Assembly: GCF_016722965.1 (NCBI RefSeq)
Contig: NZ_JAEQNB010000001.1
Location: 1 to 64,000, forward strand
Reading direction: 5' to 3'
Length of the DNA: 64,000 nt
Origin: Tumebacillus amylolyticus
GTDB taxonomy: Bacteria; Bacillota; Bacilli; Tumebacillales; Tumebacillaceae
Shown: in pieces, positions 1 through 12,473 of the stretch
Position numbering within the stretch: position 1 is the stretch's first letter
Layout of the letters: every line of letters starts with the position of its first letter
The notes under the pieces: model-generated
Databases searched by the model: none
The model's input: the letters and a program-made list of their open reading frames with translations, nothing else
Told to the model about the DNA's origin: nothing
Made by a program: the position numbers and the translations under genes

Positions 1-1010
<1,010 letters not shown>

Positions 1011-1095
1011 AGTTTGGTTCTGACTCGAATCGATCTTCATCTATCACTCGTTTAGTTTTCAAGGATCAATGCTGTAGCTCATCGGCTACTCAACT

Positions 1096-1124
1096 AATCT
1101 ATCATATAGCTCCGGATCTGTCAA
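1096..1124 (-). promoter_or_regulatory. rrn operon promoter
   Basis: On the minus strand TTGACA (1119-1124) is followed after 17 nt by TAGATT (1096-1101), a good sigma-A promoter about 85 nt before the 16S 5' end. Between promoter and 16S is a CTTGAAAACTAAAC-type stretch often seen in Bacillales rRNA leaders. Confidence 0.75.
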
Positions 1125-1144
1125 CACTCTTTTTCAATGCACAT

Positions 1145-1176
1145 AAAAAAACCGTGACTGCACTCGCAGCCACGGC
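1145..1176 (-). terminator. intrinsic terminator of gyrA
   Basis: Ten-base-pair stem (1152-1161 with 1166-1175, one wobble) with a four-base loop, followed on the minus strand by six or more U. It begins only a few bases after the gyrA stop and separates gyrBA from the rrn promoter. Confidence 0.85.
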
Positions 1177-1183
1177 GTTTTTC

Positions 1184-3703
1184 TTACTCTTCTTCTTTGG
1201 TTTCTTTCTCTTCTTCGTCGCTTTTCGGAACGCGAGCAACGGTGGAGACTTCCTCATCCTCATTGTGCAACGTGATCAACTTGACACCCTGCGTGATGCG
1301 GCTGAGTTCAGAGATGGTGTTCGACGCCATGCGGATCACGACGCCGGTGTTGGTGATGACCATGATGTCATCTTCTTCCGTGACCACCTTCAAACCGGCG
1401 ATGTGCCCGGTCTTCTCCGTGCGGTCGATGGTCTTGAGACCACGTCCGCCACGTCCTTGGACACGGTAGGAGTCGATCGGCGAACGCTTGCCGTACCCTT
1501 TGCTGGAGACGACGAGTACATGGCAATCATCGCTGGTGACATCCATGTCGATGACGACATCTCCTGCATCGAGATCGATCCCTTTCACGCCGGCTGCGTT
1601 GCGGCCCATCGAACGAACGTCGTTCTCCGCAAAGTGAACCGACATGCCGTTGCGCGTACCGAGGATGATGTTGCGGTTCCCGTCGGTCAGCTTCACGCCG
1701 ATCAACTCGTCCTCATCACGCAACGTCAGTGCGATCAAGCCACCCTTGCGAATGTTCTGGTATGCGGTGAGCGGCGTTTTCTTAACGATCCCGCGACGGG
1801 TCGCCAAGAACAGGAACGGTCCGTTCACAACTTCAGCGTCTTCGCTCTCTGCCACATCGTGCTCCACGACTTCCGCTTCATGCGCATCCGTGACGTTCTC
1901 AAGCGGAATGACCGCCGAAACCATCTCACCCTGCTCGATGTTCAGCACGTTGATGATCGGAGTCCCTTTCGCCGCGCGACCGAACTCCGGCACTTCGAAC
2001 GCCTTGATCCGGTACGCTTTGCCTCGGTTCGTGAAGAACAACAGATAATTGTGCGACGAGGTCGTGAAGAGGTGCTCGACAAAGTCCTCCTCTTTCATCC
2101 CCGTTGCCGTTACACCGCGTCCGCCACGCTTTTGGCTGCGATAGGTGCTCGCCGGCAGTCGCTTGATGTACCCCTGGTGCGTAATCGTAATGACAACGTC
2201 CTCCACCGGGATCAGATCCGCTTCGTCGATATCACCTTCTGCTGCCGTGACAATCGTACGGCGGTCATCGCCGAACTTGTCGCGGATTTCGGTGATCTCT
2301 TCGCGGATGACGGCCATCAGCTTGGTCTGATCTGCGAGAATCGATTCGAGTTCTGCAATCAACGCCATCAGTTCGTTGTATTCGTTCTCGATCTTGTCAC
2401 GCTCAAGACCCGTCAGACGTTGCAGACGCATGTCGAGGATCGCTTGCGATTGCTCTTCGGAGAGACCGAAGCGCTCCATCAAGTTGTTGCGCGCAACTTC
2501 CGTCGTGCGCGACGCACGGATCAGAGCGATGACCTCGTCGATATGGTCGAGGGCAATGCGCAGACCTTCGAGGATGTGGGCGCGGGCACGCGCTTTTTTC
2601 AACTCGAACTGGGTGCGGCGGGTGATGACGTCCTTCTGATGCTCGAGGTAGTAGTAGATCATCTCGCGCAGGTTCAGGACTTTCGGTTCCTTGTTGACCA
2701 GCGCCAGCATGTTCACGCCAAACGTCGATTGAAGTTGGGTGTGCTTGAAAAGGTTCATCAGCACAACCTGCGGCTTCACGTCGCGGCGCAGTTCGATGAC
2801 GACGCGCATCCCGTTGCGGTCCGACTCGTCGCGCAGGTCGGTGATGCCGTCAATTTTTTTATCGCGAACGAGCTCGGCGATTTTTTCTACCAAGCGCGCT
2901 TTGTTGACTTGGTACGGAAGTTCGGTGACGATGATCCGCGCCTTGCCTGCGTTGGCTTCCTCGATGTGGGTCTTCGCACGCATGATGATCGAGCCGCGGC
3001 CCGTTTCATACGCTTGGCGAATCCCGGAACGGCCGAGAATTTGACCCGCGGTCGGGAAGTCCGGCGCGGTGATGATCTTCATGAGGTCTTGCACCGTAAT
3101 CTCCGGGTCCTCGATCATCGCGAGAACCCCGTTGATAACTTCAGTCAGGTTGTGCGGCGGCACGTTGGTCGCCATCCCGACTGCGATCCCGCCGGAACCG
3201 TTGACGAGCAGGTTCGGATAACGAGACGGCAACACGTCCGGCTGTTTTTCCGAACCGTCGTAGTTCGGGACGAAATCGACGGTTTCTTTGTTAATGTCAC
3301 GCAAAAGTTCCATCGCGATCTGCGACATACGCGACTCCGTATAACGCATCGCCGCCGCTGCGTCGCCGTCCACGGAACCGAAGTTGCCGTGACCGTCGAC
3401 CAGCAGGTAGCGGGTGTTGAAGTTCTGCGCCATCCGAACGAGTGCGTCGTATACGGACGCATCCCCGTGCGGATGGTATTTCGCCAATACGTCGCCGACG
3501 ACGCGGGCCGATTTTTTGTACGGTTTATCCGGCGTCATCCCGGCTTCGAACATCGCGAAGAGAATTCGGCGGTGTACCGGCTTCAAGCCGTCGCGCACAT
3601 CCGGCAGTGCACGGGAGACGATTACCGACATCGCATAGTCGATGAAGGAGCTTTTTAATTCATGAGCGATGTCAATCGTCGGGTTGCGATCGATGTCTGC
3701 CAT
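1184..3703 (-). CDS. gyrA: DNA gyrase subunit A
   Basis: Breakage-reunion subunit of the A2B2 type II topoisomerase that introduces negative supercoils. 839 residues, normal length. The N-terminal winged-helix/tower domain has [15 protein letters not shown] (32-46) and the active-site tyrosine Y121 in RYTESRM. The GyrA-box form QKRGGRGV in the C-terminal beta-pinwheel identifies gyrase rather than topoisomerase IV ParC. The C-terminus is a Glu/Asp/Lys tail. The quinolone-determining loop reads [10 protein letters not shown], so the residue equivalent to E. coli Ser83 is Ala82, as in mycobacteria. It lies 24 nt behind gyrB with an AAGGGG ribosome site and ends at an intrinsic terminator. Confidence 0.98.
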   Translation of the reverse strand: MADIDRNPTIDIAHELKSSFIDYAMSVIVSRALPDVRDGLKPVHRRILFAMFEAGMTPDKPYKKSARVVGDVLAKYHPHGDASVYDALVRMAQNFNTRYLLVDGHGNFGSVDGDAAAAMRYTESRMSQIAMELLRDINKETVDFVPNYDGSEKQPDVLPSRYPNLLVNGSGGIAVGMATNVPPHNLTEVINGVLAMIEDPEITVQDLMKIITAPDFPTAGQILGRSGIRQAYETGRGSIIMRAKTHIEEANAGKARIIVTELPYQVNKARLVEKIAELVRDKKIDGITDLRDESDRNGMRVVIELRRDVKPQVVLMNLFKHTQLQSTFGVNMLALVNKEPKVLNLREMIYYYLEHQKDVITRRTQFELKKARARAHILEGLRIALDHIDEVIALIRASRTTEVARNNLMERFGLSEEQSQAILDMRLQRLTGLERDKIENEYNELMALIAELESILADQTKLMAVIREEITEIRDKFGDDRRTIVTAAEGDIDEADLIPVEDVVITITHQGYIKRLPASTYRSQKRGGRGVTATGMKEEDFVEHLFTTSSHNYLLFFTNRGKAYRIKAFEVPEFGRAAKGTPIINVLNIEQGEMVSAVIPLENVTDAHEAEVVEHDVAESEDAEVVNGPFLFLATRRGIVKKTPLTAYQNIRKGGLIALTLRDEDELIGVKLTDGNRNIILGTRNGMSVHFAENDVRSMGRNAAGVKGIDLDAGDVVIDMDVTSDDCHVLVVSSKGYGKRSPIDSYRVQGRGGRGLKTIDRTEKTGHIAGLKVVTEEDDIMVITNTGVVIRMASNTISELSRITQGVKLITLHNEDEEVSTVARVPKSDEEEKETKEEE

Positions 3704-3727
3704 TGGTATCCCCTTAACTTAAAAAGA

Positions 3728-5695
<1,968 letters not shown>

Positions 5696-5751
5696 CTAAA
5701 AAGCTAGTATGACCCTAATCTATAAAATTCTATCACTTCTGCAAGCAAAGG

Positions 5752-5783
5752 AAAAGTCCACCGGGTCATAAGTCCCGATGGAC
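5752..5783 (-). terminator. intrinsic terminator after remB
   Basis: Minus-strand stem of about 10 bp (5774-5783 with 5756-5765, one wobble), 8-nt loop, then UUUU. It closes the dnaA-to-remB transcript, so gyrB must have its own promoter in 5663-5750. Confidence 0.75.
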
Positions 5784-5799
5784 CCCTCGTTCAAGGTCC

Positions 5800-6051
5800 C
5801 TATTCCAGTTCCGAGACGAACCCGGCCCGTTTTTTCAACGTCAGCGAAGAAATCGGCGAGTAAAAGACTTTACGGGTCGTCACAACAAACGACTTGCTTT
5901 CGTTTTCGTCAATGACCACGACAAATCCTTCCTCATCGGCCACGTCGAGAAACTCCTTGGTCGCATCTGCAGAGTATTTCATCTTGACGTCAAAAATCGC
6001 GATGACTTCCTTGCTCTGCACCATGACGTCCCCACCCAAGTGGATGAACAT
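5800..6051 (-). CDS. remB: extracellular matrix regulator RemB (DUF370)
   Basis: 83-residue protein starting MFIHLGGDVMV with the DUF370 pattern (VIAIFD, then a strand-rich core ending SSLTLKKR). In Bacillus the same gene (yaaB/remB) sits at exactly this place between recF and gyrB. RemB and its paralogue RemA are linked to control of biofilm-matrix and osmoprotection genes; RemA is a DNA-binding ring protein. The role here rests on synteny and family. It starts 10 nt after recF, so it is probably co-transcribed, and is followed by a terminator. Confidence 0.9.
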   Translation of the reverse strand: MFIHLGGDVMVQSKEVIAIFDVKMKYSADATKEFLDVADEEGFVVVIDENESKSFVVTTRKVFYSPISSLTLKKRAGFVSELE

Positions 6052-6061
6052 CCTGCCACAC

Positions 6062-7174
6062 CTACCCTTCTTCCCTGGACATCGCGCCGTTGTCTACGCG
6101 GTACACGTGCGCTTCTTCCTGCATGAACTGCTCCAATCCGTACGTGCTGGTCGTGGTGATCAAAGTCTGCACGCGCTCGCCCATGCTCTCGACCAGATGC
6201 AGCTGGCGTTCGCTGTCCAGTTCCGAAAGCACGTCATCGAGCAACAACACCGGGTATTCGCCGACTTCCGCCTTGATCAATTCGATCTCCGCCAATTTCA
6301 TCGACAGCGACGCCGTGCGCTGCTGACCTTGAGACCCGTACGTATGCACCTCTCGTTCGTCGATCCGCACTTCCAAGTCATCGCGGTGCGGACCGACGGA
6401 CGTAGTCCCTCGAAGGATATCCAATCTGCGCTTCGATTGCAAGGTTTGGAAAAAGCGCTCTGTCACATCCGCGCCGTCCACCCAATCAAACGAGTTGACA
6501 TAACGAAACGAAAGAATTTCTTTGCCCCCGGAGATGCGGCTGTGGATATCGCGGGCGAACCCTTCCAGTTTATCCACAAACTCAAAGCGTTTTTGCAAAA
6601 CTTTCGCGCCATAGACGCACAATTGTTCGTCCCAGATCGCGAGCAGATCTTCGGTTTTTTCCTTCTTGGCGATCTCTTTGAGCAGCGTGTTGCGTTGGAG
6701 GAGCACTTTTTGATACTGGGAGAGGTTGTAGAGATATTGGGGCGAGACCTGACCGATCTCCACATCGAGAAAGCGGCGCCGCGTTTGCGGGCCGCCTTTG
6801 ATCAATTGCAAGTCTTCCGGCGCGAACAGCACCACGTTCAAATGCCCGACAAAGTCGCTCATCTTGCGTTTTTCTACGCCGTTGACGCGGCTTTTTTTGC
6901 CTTTTTGAAGCAGGCGAAGGTCCAGTTTGTACGTGCGGTTGTCCCGCTCGACCATGCCTTGAAGCAACGCCGACTCCTCCCCGAAACGGATCATCTCCGC
7001 ATCGCGGTTCGTGCGGTGACTTTTCGCCACCGATAGCATCAGCACCGATTCGACGACGTTGGTCTTGCCCTGTGCGTTCTGCCCGACAAAAATGTTCACG
7101 CGCGGCGACAGATCGAACAGCTGCAAGGATTCGTAATTGCGAAAATCACGAAGTTCCAGCGCTTTCAGCCACAT
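6062..7174 (-). CDS. recF: DNA replication/repair protein RecF
   Basis: SMC-like ATPase that helps load RecA on gapped DNA with RecO and RecR. 370 residues, standard size. Walker A is GQNAQGKTN (about 33-41), the ABC-type signature region is SQGQQRTASLSMKL, and Walker B with D-loop is VLLLDDVLSELD near the C-terminus. The N-terminus MWLKALELRDFRNYE is typical. Its ATG directly follows the yaaA stop, so translation is probably coupled. Confidence 0.97.
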   Translation of the reverse strand: MWLKALELRDFRNYESLQLFDLSPRVNIFVGQNAQGKTNVVESVLMLSVAKSHRTNRDAEMIRFGEESALLQGMVERDNRTYKLDLRLLQKGKKSRVNGVEKRKMSDFVGHLNVVLFAPEDLQLIKGGPQTRRRFLDVEIGQVSPQYLYNLSQYQKVLLQRNTLLKEIAKKEKTEDLLAIWDEQLCVYGAKVLQKRFEFVDKLEGFARDIHSRISGGKEILSFRYVNSFDWVDGADVTERFFQTLQSKRRLDILRGTTSVGPHRDDLEVRIDEREVHTYGSQGQQRTASLSMKLAEIELIKAEVGEYPVLLLDDVLSELDSERQLHLVESMGERVQTLITTTSTYGLEQFMQEEAHVYRVDNGAMSREEG

Positions 7175-7402
7175 CTAGCCTTGTTCCTTTTCCAGCTTGT
7201 ACGTGCCGACGCCCTCGATGTGAACGAGATCGCCCGGATGGAGTTTGCGGCCGCGGCGGGATTCGACTTCCCCGTTGACCGTGATGTCGTGCTCCTCCAA
7301 AAACCACTTCGTGTGTCCGCCCGAGTCGATGATGTCAGCGAACTTCAGAAATTGGCCGAGCGTGATCTCGTCTTTGGACAGGTAAACCTCTTGTGCAGCC
7401 AT
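7175..7402 (-). CDS. yaaA: S4 domain protein YaaA
   Basis: 75-residue S4-type RNA-binding protein. The alpha-L motif is visible as ITLGQFLKFADIIDSGG, followed by FLEEHDITVNGEVESRRG and KLHPGD. YaaA-type proteins occur between dnaN and recF in many Firmicutes; in Bacillus it has been linked to 50S assembly (RlbA). A GGAG site precedes the ATG. Its stop touches the recF start, which places it in the dnaA-dnaN-yaaA-recF-remB transcript. Confidence 0.93.
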   Translation of the reverse strand: MAAQEVYLSKDEITLGQFLKFADIIDSGGHTKWFLEEHDITVNGEVESRRGRKLHPGDLVHIEGVGTYKLEKEQG

Positions 7403-7424
7403 GCCTCTCGACTCCTTCAGGGAA

Positions 7425-8561
7425 TTAGTAAATGCGCACCGGCAAGATCAGGTGGAGATAGCGCGGGTTGTCCGGCAATTTGATCAAAAACGGGCTCATC
7501 GATCCCGTGAACTCGATCAAGATGTCCGGGGAGTCGATGACGCGCAGTGCATCGAGAAAATACTTCGAGTTGAACGCGATCACCAGTTCATCGCCGGTCA
7601 CTTCGATCTCGTCGATCGGCTCGGAATACTTACCTGCATCCGGCGAGTTCGATGTGATCTCCAACCGATTGTGCTTGATGTTAAAGCGAACGAGGTTGTT
7701 GTCGTTCTCCTTCGCAACCAGAGACGCACGCTCGATGGAGCCTTGCAGTTCTTTGGTGTTGACGGTGAGTCCGGTTTTGAACGTGCTCGGGATGATGCGC
7801 GAGATATCCGGGTATTGACCGTCGATCAGGCGGGTATAGAACTTGGTGAGACCCATTTTGACCAACACTTGGTTCTCCGAAACCAGCACGTCGACGAGCG
7901 AATCGTCATCGGCAAGCAGGCGGCCCAATTCGTTCAGCGCTTTGCCCGGCACGATGACGTTGGCAAATTCCAACTCCGGCGGCGCTTCGACGATCGATTC
8001 GCGGGTCGCCAGTCGGTGGGAGTCGGTTGCGACGAACTTGAGGTTGCCGTTTTTCAGCGCAAACACGACGCCGGTCAGCACCGGACGAATCTCTTCGGTG
8101 GAGACGGCAAGCGATGTCTGGCGAATCATGTCTTTGAGAATATCGGATTGCACGGAGAAGACCTGGTTGTCGGCCACTTGCGGCAGACGCGGGAATTCTT
8201 CGTGATCAAGGCCGTGAAGATTATATTCGGTCTTGCCGGATCGGATGATCGTCAGGTAGTTCTGCTTGACCTCAATCTCAACCGTTTTGCCCGGCAGCTT
8301 GCGAACGATCTCGCCAAAGAAGCGAGCGGAAAGCACGATCGCCCCTGCCTCTTTAACCTGCACGATTTCTTCGTCGTCTATAAGAGTCGGTACCAAAGTC
8401 TCGATTCCGATTTCCAAGTCGGTGGCGGTGAAGTGCAGACCTTGTTCGTCGGCCGCCATCTTGATCCCCGACAACACCGGGATCGTGGACTTGCTGGAAA
8501 CTGCTTTGTGTACGTTTTGTATAGCCTGGACCAACTGGTTTTTCAAAATAGAAATTTTCAT
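7425..8561 (-). CDS. dnaN: DNA polymerase III beta sliding clamp
   Basis: Processivity clamp; a dimer encircles DNA and tethers polymerase III and other enzymes. From the ATG at 8561 the product is 378 residues, exactly the Bacillus length, starting MKISILKNQLVQAIQNVHKA and ending in the conserved HLILPVRIY-type tail. The open frame extends 17 codons upstream, but GAGGGGG at a normal distance before 8561 and the family N-terminus select this start. Second gene of the dnaA operon, with an additional possible promoter just upstream. Confidence 0.97.
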   Translation of the reverse strand: MKISILKNQLVQAIQNVHKAVSSKSTIPVLSGIKMAADEQGLHFTATDLEIGIETLVPTLIDDEEIVQVKEAGAIVLSARFFGEIVRKLPGKTVEIEVKQNYLTIIRSGKTEYNLHGLDHEEFPRLPQVADNQVFSVQSDILKDMIRQTSLAVSTEEIRPVLTGVVFALKNGNLKFVATDSHRLATRESIVEAPPELEFANVIVPGKALNELGRLLADDDSLVDVLVSENQVLVKMGLTKFYTRLIDGQYPDISRIIPSTFKTGLTVNTKELQGSIERASLVAKENDNNLVRFNIKHNRLEITSNSPDAGKYSEPIDEIEVTGDELVIAFNSKYFLDALRVIDSPDILIEFTGSMSPFLIKLPDNPRYLHLILPVRIY

Positions 8562-8594
8562 CGATGAGCCCCCTCGCTGGCATCTCTCAGGTGT

Positions 8595-8603
8595 ACTATA
8601 ACA
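8595..8603 (-). promoter_or_regulatory. possible dnaN extended -10 promoter
   Basis: On the minus strand TGTTATAGT is an extended -10 (TGN plus TATAGT), 34 nt before the dnaN start. No clear -35 is visible. It would allow dnaN transcription independent of dnaA. Confidence 0.35.
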
Positions 8604-8639
8604 GCAACGCAATGCATATTGTTGTAGGTGATAGATATA

Positions 8640-8826
8640 AGATCTTTTTAGTACTAATACTAGTAGGCGCCCTGAATATGTGGATAACGCCGAAAACCCC
8701 AGCCAGAGCTAGGTTTCAGCGGTGTGGACAAATTGTGAGCATCTTCGACACAGTTATCCACATATCCAAGCCTCAAAATCACCCAAAAGTTATGCACAGT
8801 TTGATCACAAGTACTATCCCCAATTG
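8640..8826. other. oriC: oriC, dnaA-dnaN half: DnaA boxes and putative unwinding element
   Basis: Three exact TTATNCACA boxes lie between dnaA and dnaN: TGTGGATAA at 8679-8687, TTATCCACA at 8754-8762 and TTATGCACA at 8790-8798. A one-mismatch box is at 8722-8730. Read on the minus strand, box 8679-8687 is followed by a short GC-rich stretch, then by the trinucleotides TAC TAG TAT TAG TAC TAA (about 8648-8666) and an AT-rich run towards 8610. That order (box, GC spacer, TAN repeats, AT-rich DNA) matches the DnaA-trio unwinding system described for B. subtilis oriC. Strand opening here is therefore likely but inferred. Confidence 0.8.
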
Positions 8827-10188
8827 TTAGTTGTGACCGAGTTTTTCTTTTAAAGCTTCGACGGTCTGCCGCAGCGTGAAGTCGGTTTGCAGTTCCTTCG
8901 CGATCTTCTCATGCGCATGTATAACCGTCGTGTGGTCGCGGCCGCCGAATTCGTCGCCGATCTTCGGCAGGGAAAAATCGGTCAGCTCGCGGGCGAGGTA
9001 CATCGCAATCTGGCGCGGGAAGGCGATGGCCTTCGTGCGTTTTTTTGCTTTGAAGTCCTCCAATTTCATATCAAAGTGCTCGCCGACCGCTTTTTGGATG
9101 TCGTGGATCGTGATCTGCTTCGGCTTGTTGGACGGGATGATGTCCTTGAGCGCTTCGGCTGCCAGTTCCGCGGAGAGGTCCCGGTTGATCAACGACGAAT
9201 ACGCGACGACGCGGATCAGGGCACCTTCGAGCTCGCGAATGTTGGTGTCGATTTTGTTCGCGATGTGCGAGATGACGTCGTTTGGGATGTCCAAGGCTTC
9301 GGCCTTGGCTTTTTTGCGCAAGATCGCAATCCGGGTTTCATAGTCCGGCGGTTGGATGTCGGTGATCAAACCCCATTCAAAACGCGAGCGCAGACGGTCT
9401 TCCAAAGTCGGAATCTCCTTGGGCGGACGGTCGGAGGAGATGATGATCTGCTTGTTCTCCTCGTGCAGCGCGTTGAACGTATGAAAGAATTCCTCTTGGG
9501 TTTGTTCTTTCCCGGCCAAGAACTGAATATCGTCAATGAGGAGGACATCGACGTTGCGGTACTTGTTGCGAAAATCAATCGGCCGGTTGTCGCGGATGGC
9601 GTTGATGAACTCGTTGGTGAACTTTTCGGACGAGATGTAGACCACCTTGGCCGCCGGGTTCGAATCGAGAACATAATGACCGATCGCATGCATCAAGTGG
9701 GTTTTGCCAAGTCCAACTCCCCCGTAAATGAACAACGGGTTGTACGCTTTGGCCGGTGCTTCGGCCACGGCGAGCGACGCTGCATGGGCGAACCGGTTGC
9801 CGGCCCCGATGACGAACGTGTCGAACGTGTACTTCGGATTCAGGGCAGACGGCACAAATTCTTCGCCGGGCGTTCCGTTTTGCGTCGCGTTTGGCGGCAC
9901 AGGCTTGGGTGAGTTCTCATAGAGAGATTCATCGAAAACCTGGGGGATGACAAACTTGACCGCAACCTCTGACATCGTTAACGCGGCGAGTGTATCTTTG
10001 ATGATGTGGGAATACCGAGACTCCAACCAGTCGCGAGCGAAGTCGTTCGGGACGGAGACGATCAGGGTATTCGATTCAAAGGAGACGGGCTTCGTCGCCT
10101 TGAACCATGTCTCAAAACTAGGCTTGGAGAGCTTCGTCTCAAGCGTGGCCAAGGTCTTCTGCCACAGGTCAACTGCTTGCCGGTCCAT
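8827..10188 (-). CDS. dnaA: chromosomal replication initiator DnaA
   Basis: AAA+ initiator that binds DnaA boxes and opens oriC. 453 residues from the ATG at 10188, preceded by GAGGAGG at about 10 nt; the frame runs further upstream but only this N-terminus ([10 protein letters not shown]...[10 protein letters not shown]) fits domain I. Walker A is GGVGLGKT (156-163) and Walker [10 protein letters not shown]. The domain IV helix-turn-helix carries [15 protein letters not shown]. The flexible domain II is short (about 85-115). It is flanked on both sides by DnaA boxes, which implies autoregulation. Confidence 0.98.
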   Translation of the reverse strand: MDRQAVDLWQKTLATLETKLSKPSFETWFKATKPVSFESNTLIVSVPNDFARDWLESRYSHIIKDTLAALTMSEVAVKFVIPQVFDESLYENSPKPVPPNATQNGTPGEEFVPSALNPKYTFDTFVIGAGNRFAHAASLAVAEAPAKAYNPLFIYGGVGLGKTHLMHAIGHYVLDSNPAAKVVYISSEKFTNEFINAIRDNRPIDFRNKYRNVDVLLIDDIQFLAGKEQTQEEFFHTFNALHEENKQIIISSDRPPKEIPTLEDRLRSRFEWGLITDIQPPDYETRIAILRKKAKAEALDIPNDVISHIANKIDTNIRELEGALIRVVAYSSLINRDLSAELAAEALKDIIPSNKPKQITIHDIQKAVGEHFDMKLEDFKAKKRTKAIAFPRQIAMYLARELTDFSLPKIGDEFGGRDHTTVIHAHEKIAKELQTDFTLRQTVEALKEKLGHN

Positions 10189-10650
10189 AGAAGACGAGAA
10201 CCTCCTCAAAAAATGCACAAATAAAAACCCACAGCCGATTGCTCTATCAACAAGAACTGTGGATAATGATGTACGCAAAGAATGTCGATATTTTATACGA
10301 TTTGCCAATCGATGTAAACCATATCCCCACCCATGTGGACAAGCCGTACACAGGCAGAGGATAACTATCCACAAACTTATCCACAGCTGTTAATAACTAT
10401 GTGGACGGGATTACGTTCTCCACAAAGGGCTTTTCCATTCTACCAGATAAGAAACCCTCATGACAACGGGACTTTTGGAACTTATCCACAAAGACAACAC
10501 TAGGCAAGAACACTTGTTCACACCCATGTGGATTGTGGATAAGGGTGTTGCTAACCTTGTCGAAAACTCGCAAAGATGTCGAATGCGTTATCCACAGGCT
10601 TTTTCAGGCCTTTTTGCAAAAAGGAAACTTTCCCCGCAGCCTTCTTGCAC
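10189..10650. other. oriC: oriC, dnaA-upstream half: DnaA box cluster
   Basis: This 460-bp gene-free stretch has five exact TTATCCACA boxes in either orientation: 10258-10266, 10377-10385, 10482-10490, 10534-10542 and 10588-10596. Near-matches are at 10334-10342 and 10365-10373. Together with the boxes after dnaA this forms a two-part origin like incA/B plus incC in Bacillus. I see no gene in it. Confidence 0.9.
10290..10318 (-). promoter_or_regulatory. candidate dnaA promoter
   Basis: Minus strand TTTACA (10313-10318), 17-nt spacer, TAAAAT (10290-10295), about 100 nt before dnaA. An exact DnaA box (10258-10266) lies just downstream and weaker boxes upstream, positions suited to repression by DnaA. 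Confidence 0.6.
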
Positions 10651-10679
10651 TTGCGTCATCTGCCCACGTCCGCTATAAT
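10651..10679 (+). promoter_or_regulatory. rpmH promoter
   Basis: TTGCGT (10651-10656), 17-nt spacer, TATAAT (10674-10679). It is divergent from dnaA, 70 nt before rpmH, and about 55 nt from the last DnaA box of oriC. Confidence 0.75.
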
Positions 10680-10749
10680 GATGAAGAATATTGTCTCTAA
10701 CAAGTGACTTCGCGTCCTTGACATAGACAAGTCGTAGGGAGGTGTAATG

Positions 10750-10884
10750 ATGGGACCGACTTACCGTCCGAATGTACGCAAGCGTAAAAAAGTCCACGGC
10801 TTCCGTAGCCGCATGGCGACCAAAAACGGCCGCCGCGTGCTTGCTCGCCGCCGTGCTAAAGGCAGAAAGGTTCTTTCCGCATAA
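10750..10884 (+). CDS. rpmH: 50S ribosomal protein L34
   Basis: 44-residue, very basic protein. The body KVHGFRSRM followed by [18 protein letters not shown] is diagnostic of L34, and it sits in its universal place between dnaA and rnpA. Two consecutive ATG codons (10747 and 10750) follow a GGGAGG site; the second has the better spacing. The gene is too short for ordinary length cut-offs. A terminator hairpin begins inside the stop codon, so rnpA depends on read-through or its own promoter. Confidence 0.97.
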   Translation: MGPTYRPNVRKRKKVHGFRSRMATKNGRRVLARRRAKGRKVLSA

Positions 10885-10908
10885 GGCCACATTTTTGTGG
10901 CCTTTTTT
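10883..10908 (+). terminator. rpmH terminator
   Basis: Perfect 8-bp stem AAGGCCAC/GTGGCCTT (10883-10890, 10897-10904) with a 6-nt loop and a U-run. It probably reduces rather than abolishes transcription into rnpA. Confidence 0.85.
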
Positions 10909-10996
10909 CTACATAATAGGTGGGTTTACGGGCCAAAATGAGGCGGTTAAACGGCACCCTTGCTTCCGATACTAGAGATGGAATGGGGGCCAGCTC

Positions 10997-11431
10997 ATGT
11001 TACAACGGGAACATCGACTAACAGACAAACGAGATTTTCAACGGGTGTTTCATCACGGGCATTCCTTTGCCAACCGCTATCTCGTGCTCTACTATATGAA
11101 GACTCCGAACAACCCCGCTTTTCGAGTCGGATTTTCCGTCTCTAAAAAAGTCGGCAAGGCCGTCACGCGCAACCGCGTCAAGCGCTTGCTTCGTGAAGCT
11201 TTCCGTTTAGAGAAGGAGAAAGTCACCGATCTCTACGACTTCGTGGTCATCGCGAGGCCGTCGGCGGCGGAGCTCGATTTTCATACCATCCGGCAAAACG
11301 TCCAGCATCTCTTGCGCAACATGGAGAATGGCAAGGACGCCAGCCAGCGCAAGGCCACAAGTCCCGGCAAAAAGGGCACGGGTGCCAAGCGCAATCCGCC
11401 CGCAGCTTCGAAGGGAGTCACTCCTTCATGA
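10997..11431 (+). CDS. rnpA: ribonuclease P protein component
   Basis: Protein cofactor of RNase P, which trims tRNA 5' leaders. The family core is clear: [14 protein letters not shown], then [20 protein letters not shown] with the RNR signature contacting the catalytic RNA. At 144 residues it is about 25 longer than usual because of a C-terminal Lys/Arg/Gly/Pro tail (from about 115) with no known motif. The stop overlaps the yidD ATG by four bases (ATGA). Confidence 0.96.
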   Translation: MLQREHRLTDKRDFQRVFHHGHSFANRYLVLYYMKTPNNPAFRVGFSVSKKVGKAVTRNRVKRLLREAFRLEKEKVTDLYDFVVIARPSAAELDFHTIRQNVQHLLRNMENGKDASQRKATSPGKKGTGAKRNPPAASKGVTPS

Positions 11432-11718
11432 AAGCGGCGATCCTCGCGTTTTTTCGCTTCTATCGGAAGTTTCTCTCTCCGCTCAAGCCTCCGACATGTC
11501 GGTTTTACCCGACCTGCTCTGCCTACGGCGTGGAAGCTGTGCAGAAGCACGGAGTGACGCGGGGTCTTTTTTTGACTACCGTTCGTTTGGTAAAGTGCGG
11601 ACCTTGGCATCCGGGAGGTTTTGACCCGGTGCCGGACGCTGTACATACTCATACTGATGCTCACACCACTCACACCAAGGAGGGGAACTCTGCGTGTTGC
11701 GTAAACAATCACGACTGA
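11428..11718 (+). CDS. yidD: membrane protein insertion efficiency factor YidD
   Basis: 96-residue YidD-family protein, thought to assist YidC. It starts with an amphipathic segment ([13 protein letters not shown]), followed by the conserved [19 protein letters not shown] and [13 protein letters not shown], including the three family cysteines. The tail after about residue 70 is His/Thr-rich and not conserved. It overlaps rnpA by 4 nt and its last 25 nt overlap yidC in another frame, so the unit is tightly packed and probably translationally coupled. Confidence 0.93.
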   Translation: MKAAILAFFRFYRKFLSPLKPPTCRFYPTCSAYGVEAVQKHGVTRGLFLTTVRLVKCGPWHPGGFDPVPDAVHTHTDAHTTHTKEGNSACCVNNHD

Positions 11719-12473
11719 GCATCTTCATGCTGCTGGTCGTCCTCTCAATGACGCTCACCGGTTGTACGGCTCATACAACCAGCAATGGACAGATCGACCG
11801 TAGCGGAATTTGGGGCAAGTTCGTCGGATTCGTATCGGACGGCCTCGACTACTTCTACCATGTAATCGGCGACTACGGGGTTGCGATCCTGATCGTCACG
11901 CTGATCGTGCGCATCATCGTCTTCCCGCTGATGATGAAGCAGATCCGCTACCAAAAAGTCATGCAGTCCATCCAACCGGAGCTTGCAAAGATTCGGGAGA
12001 AACACAAGGATGACAAAGAGAAGATCAACGCGGAAACGATGAAGATCTTCCAACAATACGGGGCGAACCCGTTCTCCGGTTGCTTGCCGATCGTCGTGCA
12101 GATGCCGATTCTGTTTGCACTCTACCAAGCGATCAACTTGAACCCGGATCTCAAAGCGCATTACTTCCTCGGCATCCTCGCGCTGTCGCAGAAGCAAGGC
12201 GTCGCGAACATCATCCTCGCCGTTCTCTCGGCGACGACGACGTTCTTCCAATCCAAGATGTCGATGACAAGTGCCAAGGACGCCAACGCCAAAATGATGC
12301 TGTTCTTCATGCCGGCGATGATCGCGTTCTTCACCTGGCAGTTCCCGGCCGCTCTCGGTCTGTACTGGATCTTCGGTAACATCCTGACGATCATCCAAAC
12401 GTACTTCACCAAAGGCATCCGCAACGCAGCACCGGCGGAACCGAAGGCGAAAACCGGAGGGAAGTCGAAATGA
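11694..12473 (+). CDS. yidC: membrane protein insertase YidC/SpoIIIJ
   Basis: Inserts membrane proteins with or without Sec; the SpoIIIJ form is also needed for sigma-G activity in the forespore. The lipoprotein signal ends LTGC (Cys about 24). A first membrane segment is near residues 55-80 ([20 protein letters not shown]), with the conserved Arg of the hydrophilic groove, followed by a charged cytoplasmic hairpin and four further hydrophobic segments. GTG start at 11694 after AAGGAGGGG. 259 residues. It overlaps jag by 4 nt; the yidC-jag pair is the sporulation-type arrangement. Confidence 0.96.
   Translation: MLRKQSRLSIFMLLVVLSMTLTGCTAHTTSNGQIDRSGIWGKFVGFVSDGLDYFYHVIGDYGVAILIVTLIVRIIVFPLMMKQIRYQKVMQSIQPELAKIREKHKDDKEKINAETMKIFQQYGANPFSGCLPIVVQMPILFALYQAINLNPDLKAHYFLGILALSQKQGVANIILAVLSATTTFFQSKMSMTSAKDANAKMMLFFMPAMIAFFTWQFPAALGLYWIFGNILTIIQTYFTKGIRNAAPAEPKAKTGGKSK

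Noticed and set aside
1011-1150. tRNA genes between rrn and gyrA
   Set aside because: No cloverleaf or CCA-like end seen; the stretch is the rrn leader and promoter.
1154-3658. 834-codon open frame antisense to gyrA
   Set aside because: Mirror frame of a GC-rich gene; no domain, no ribosome site, while the minus-strand gyrA is unmistakable.
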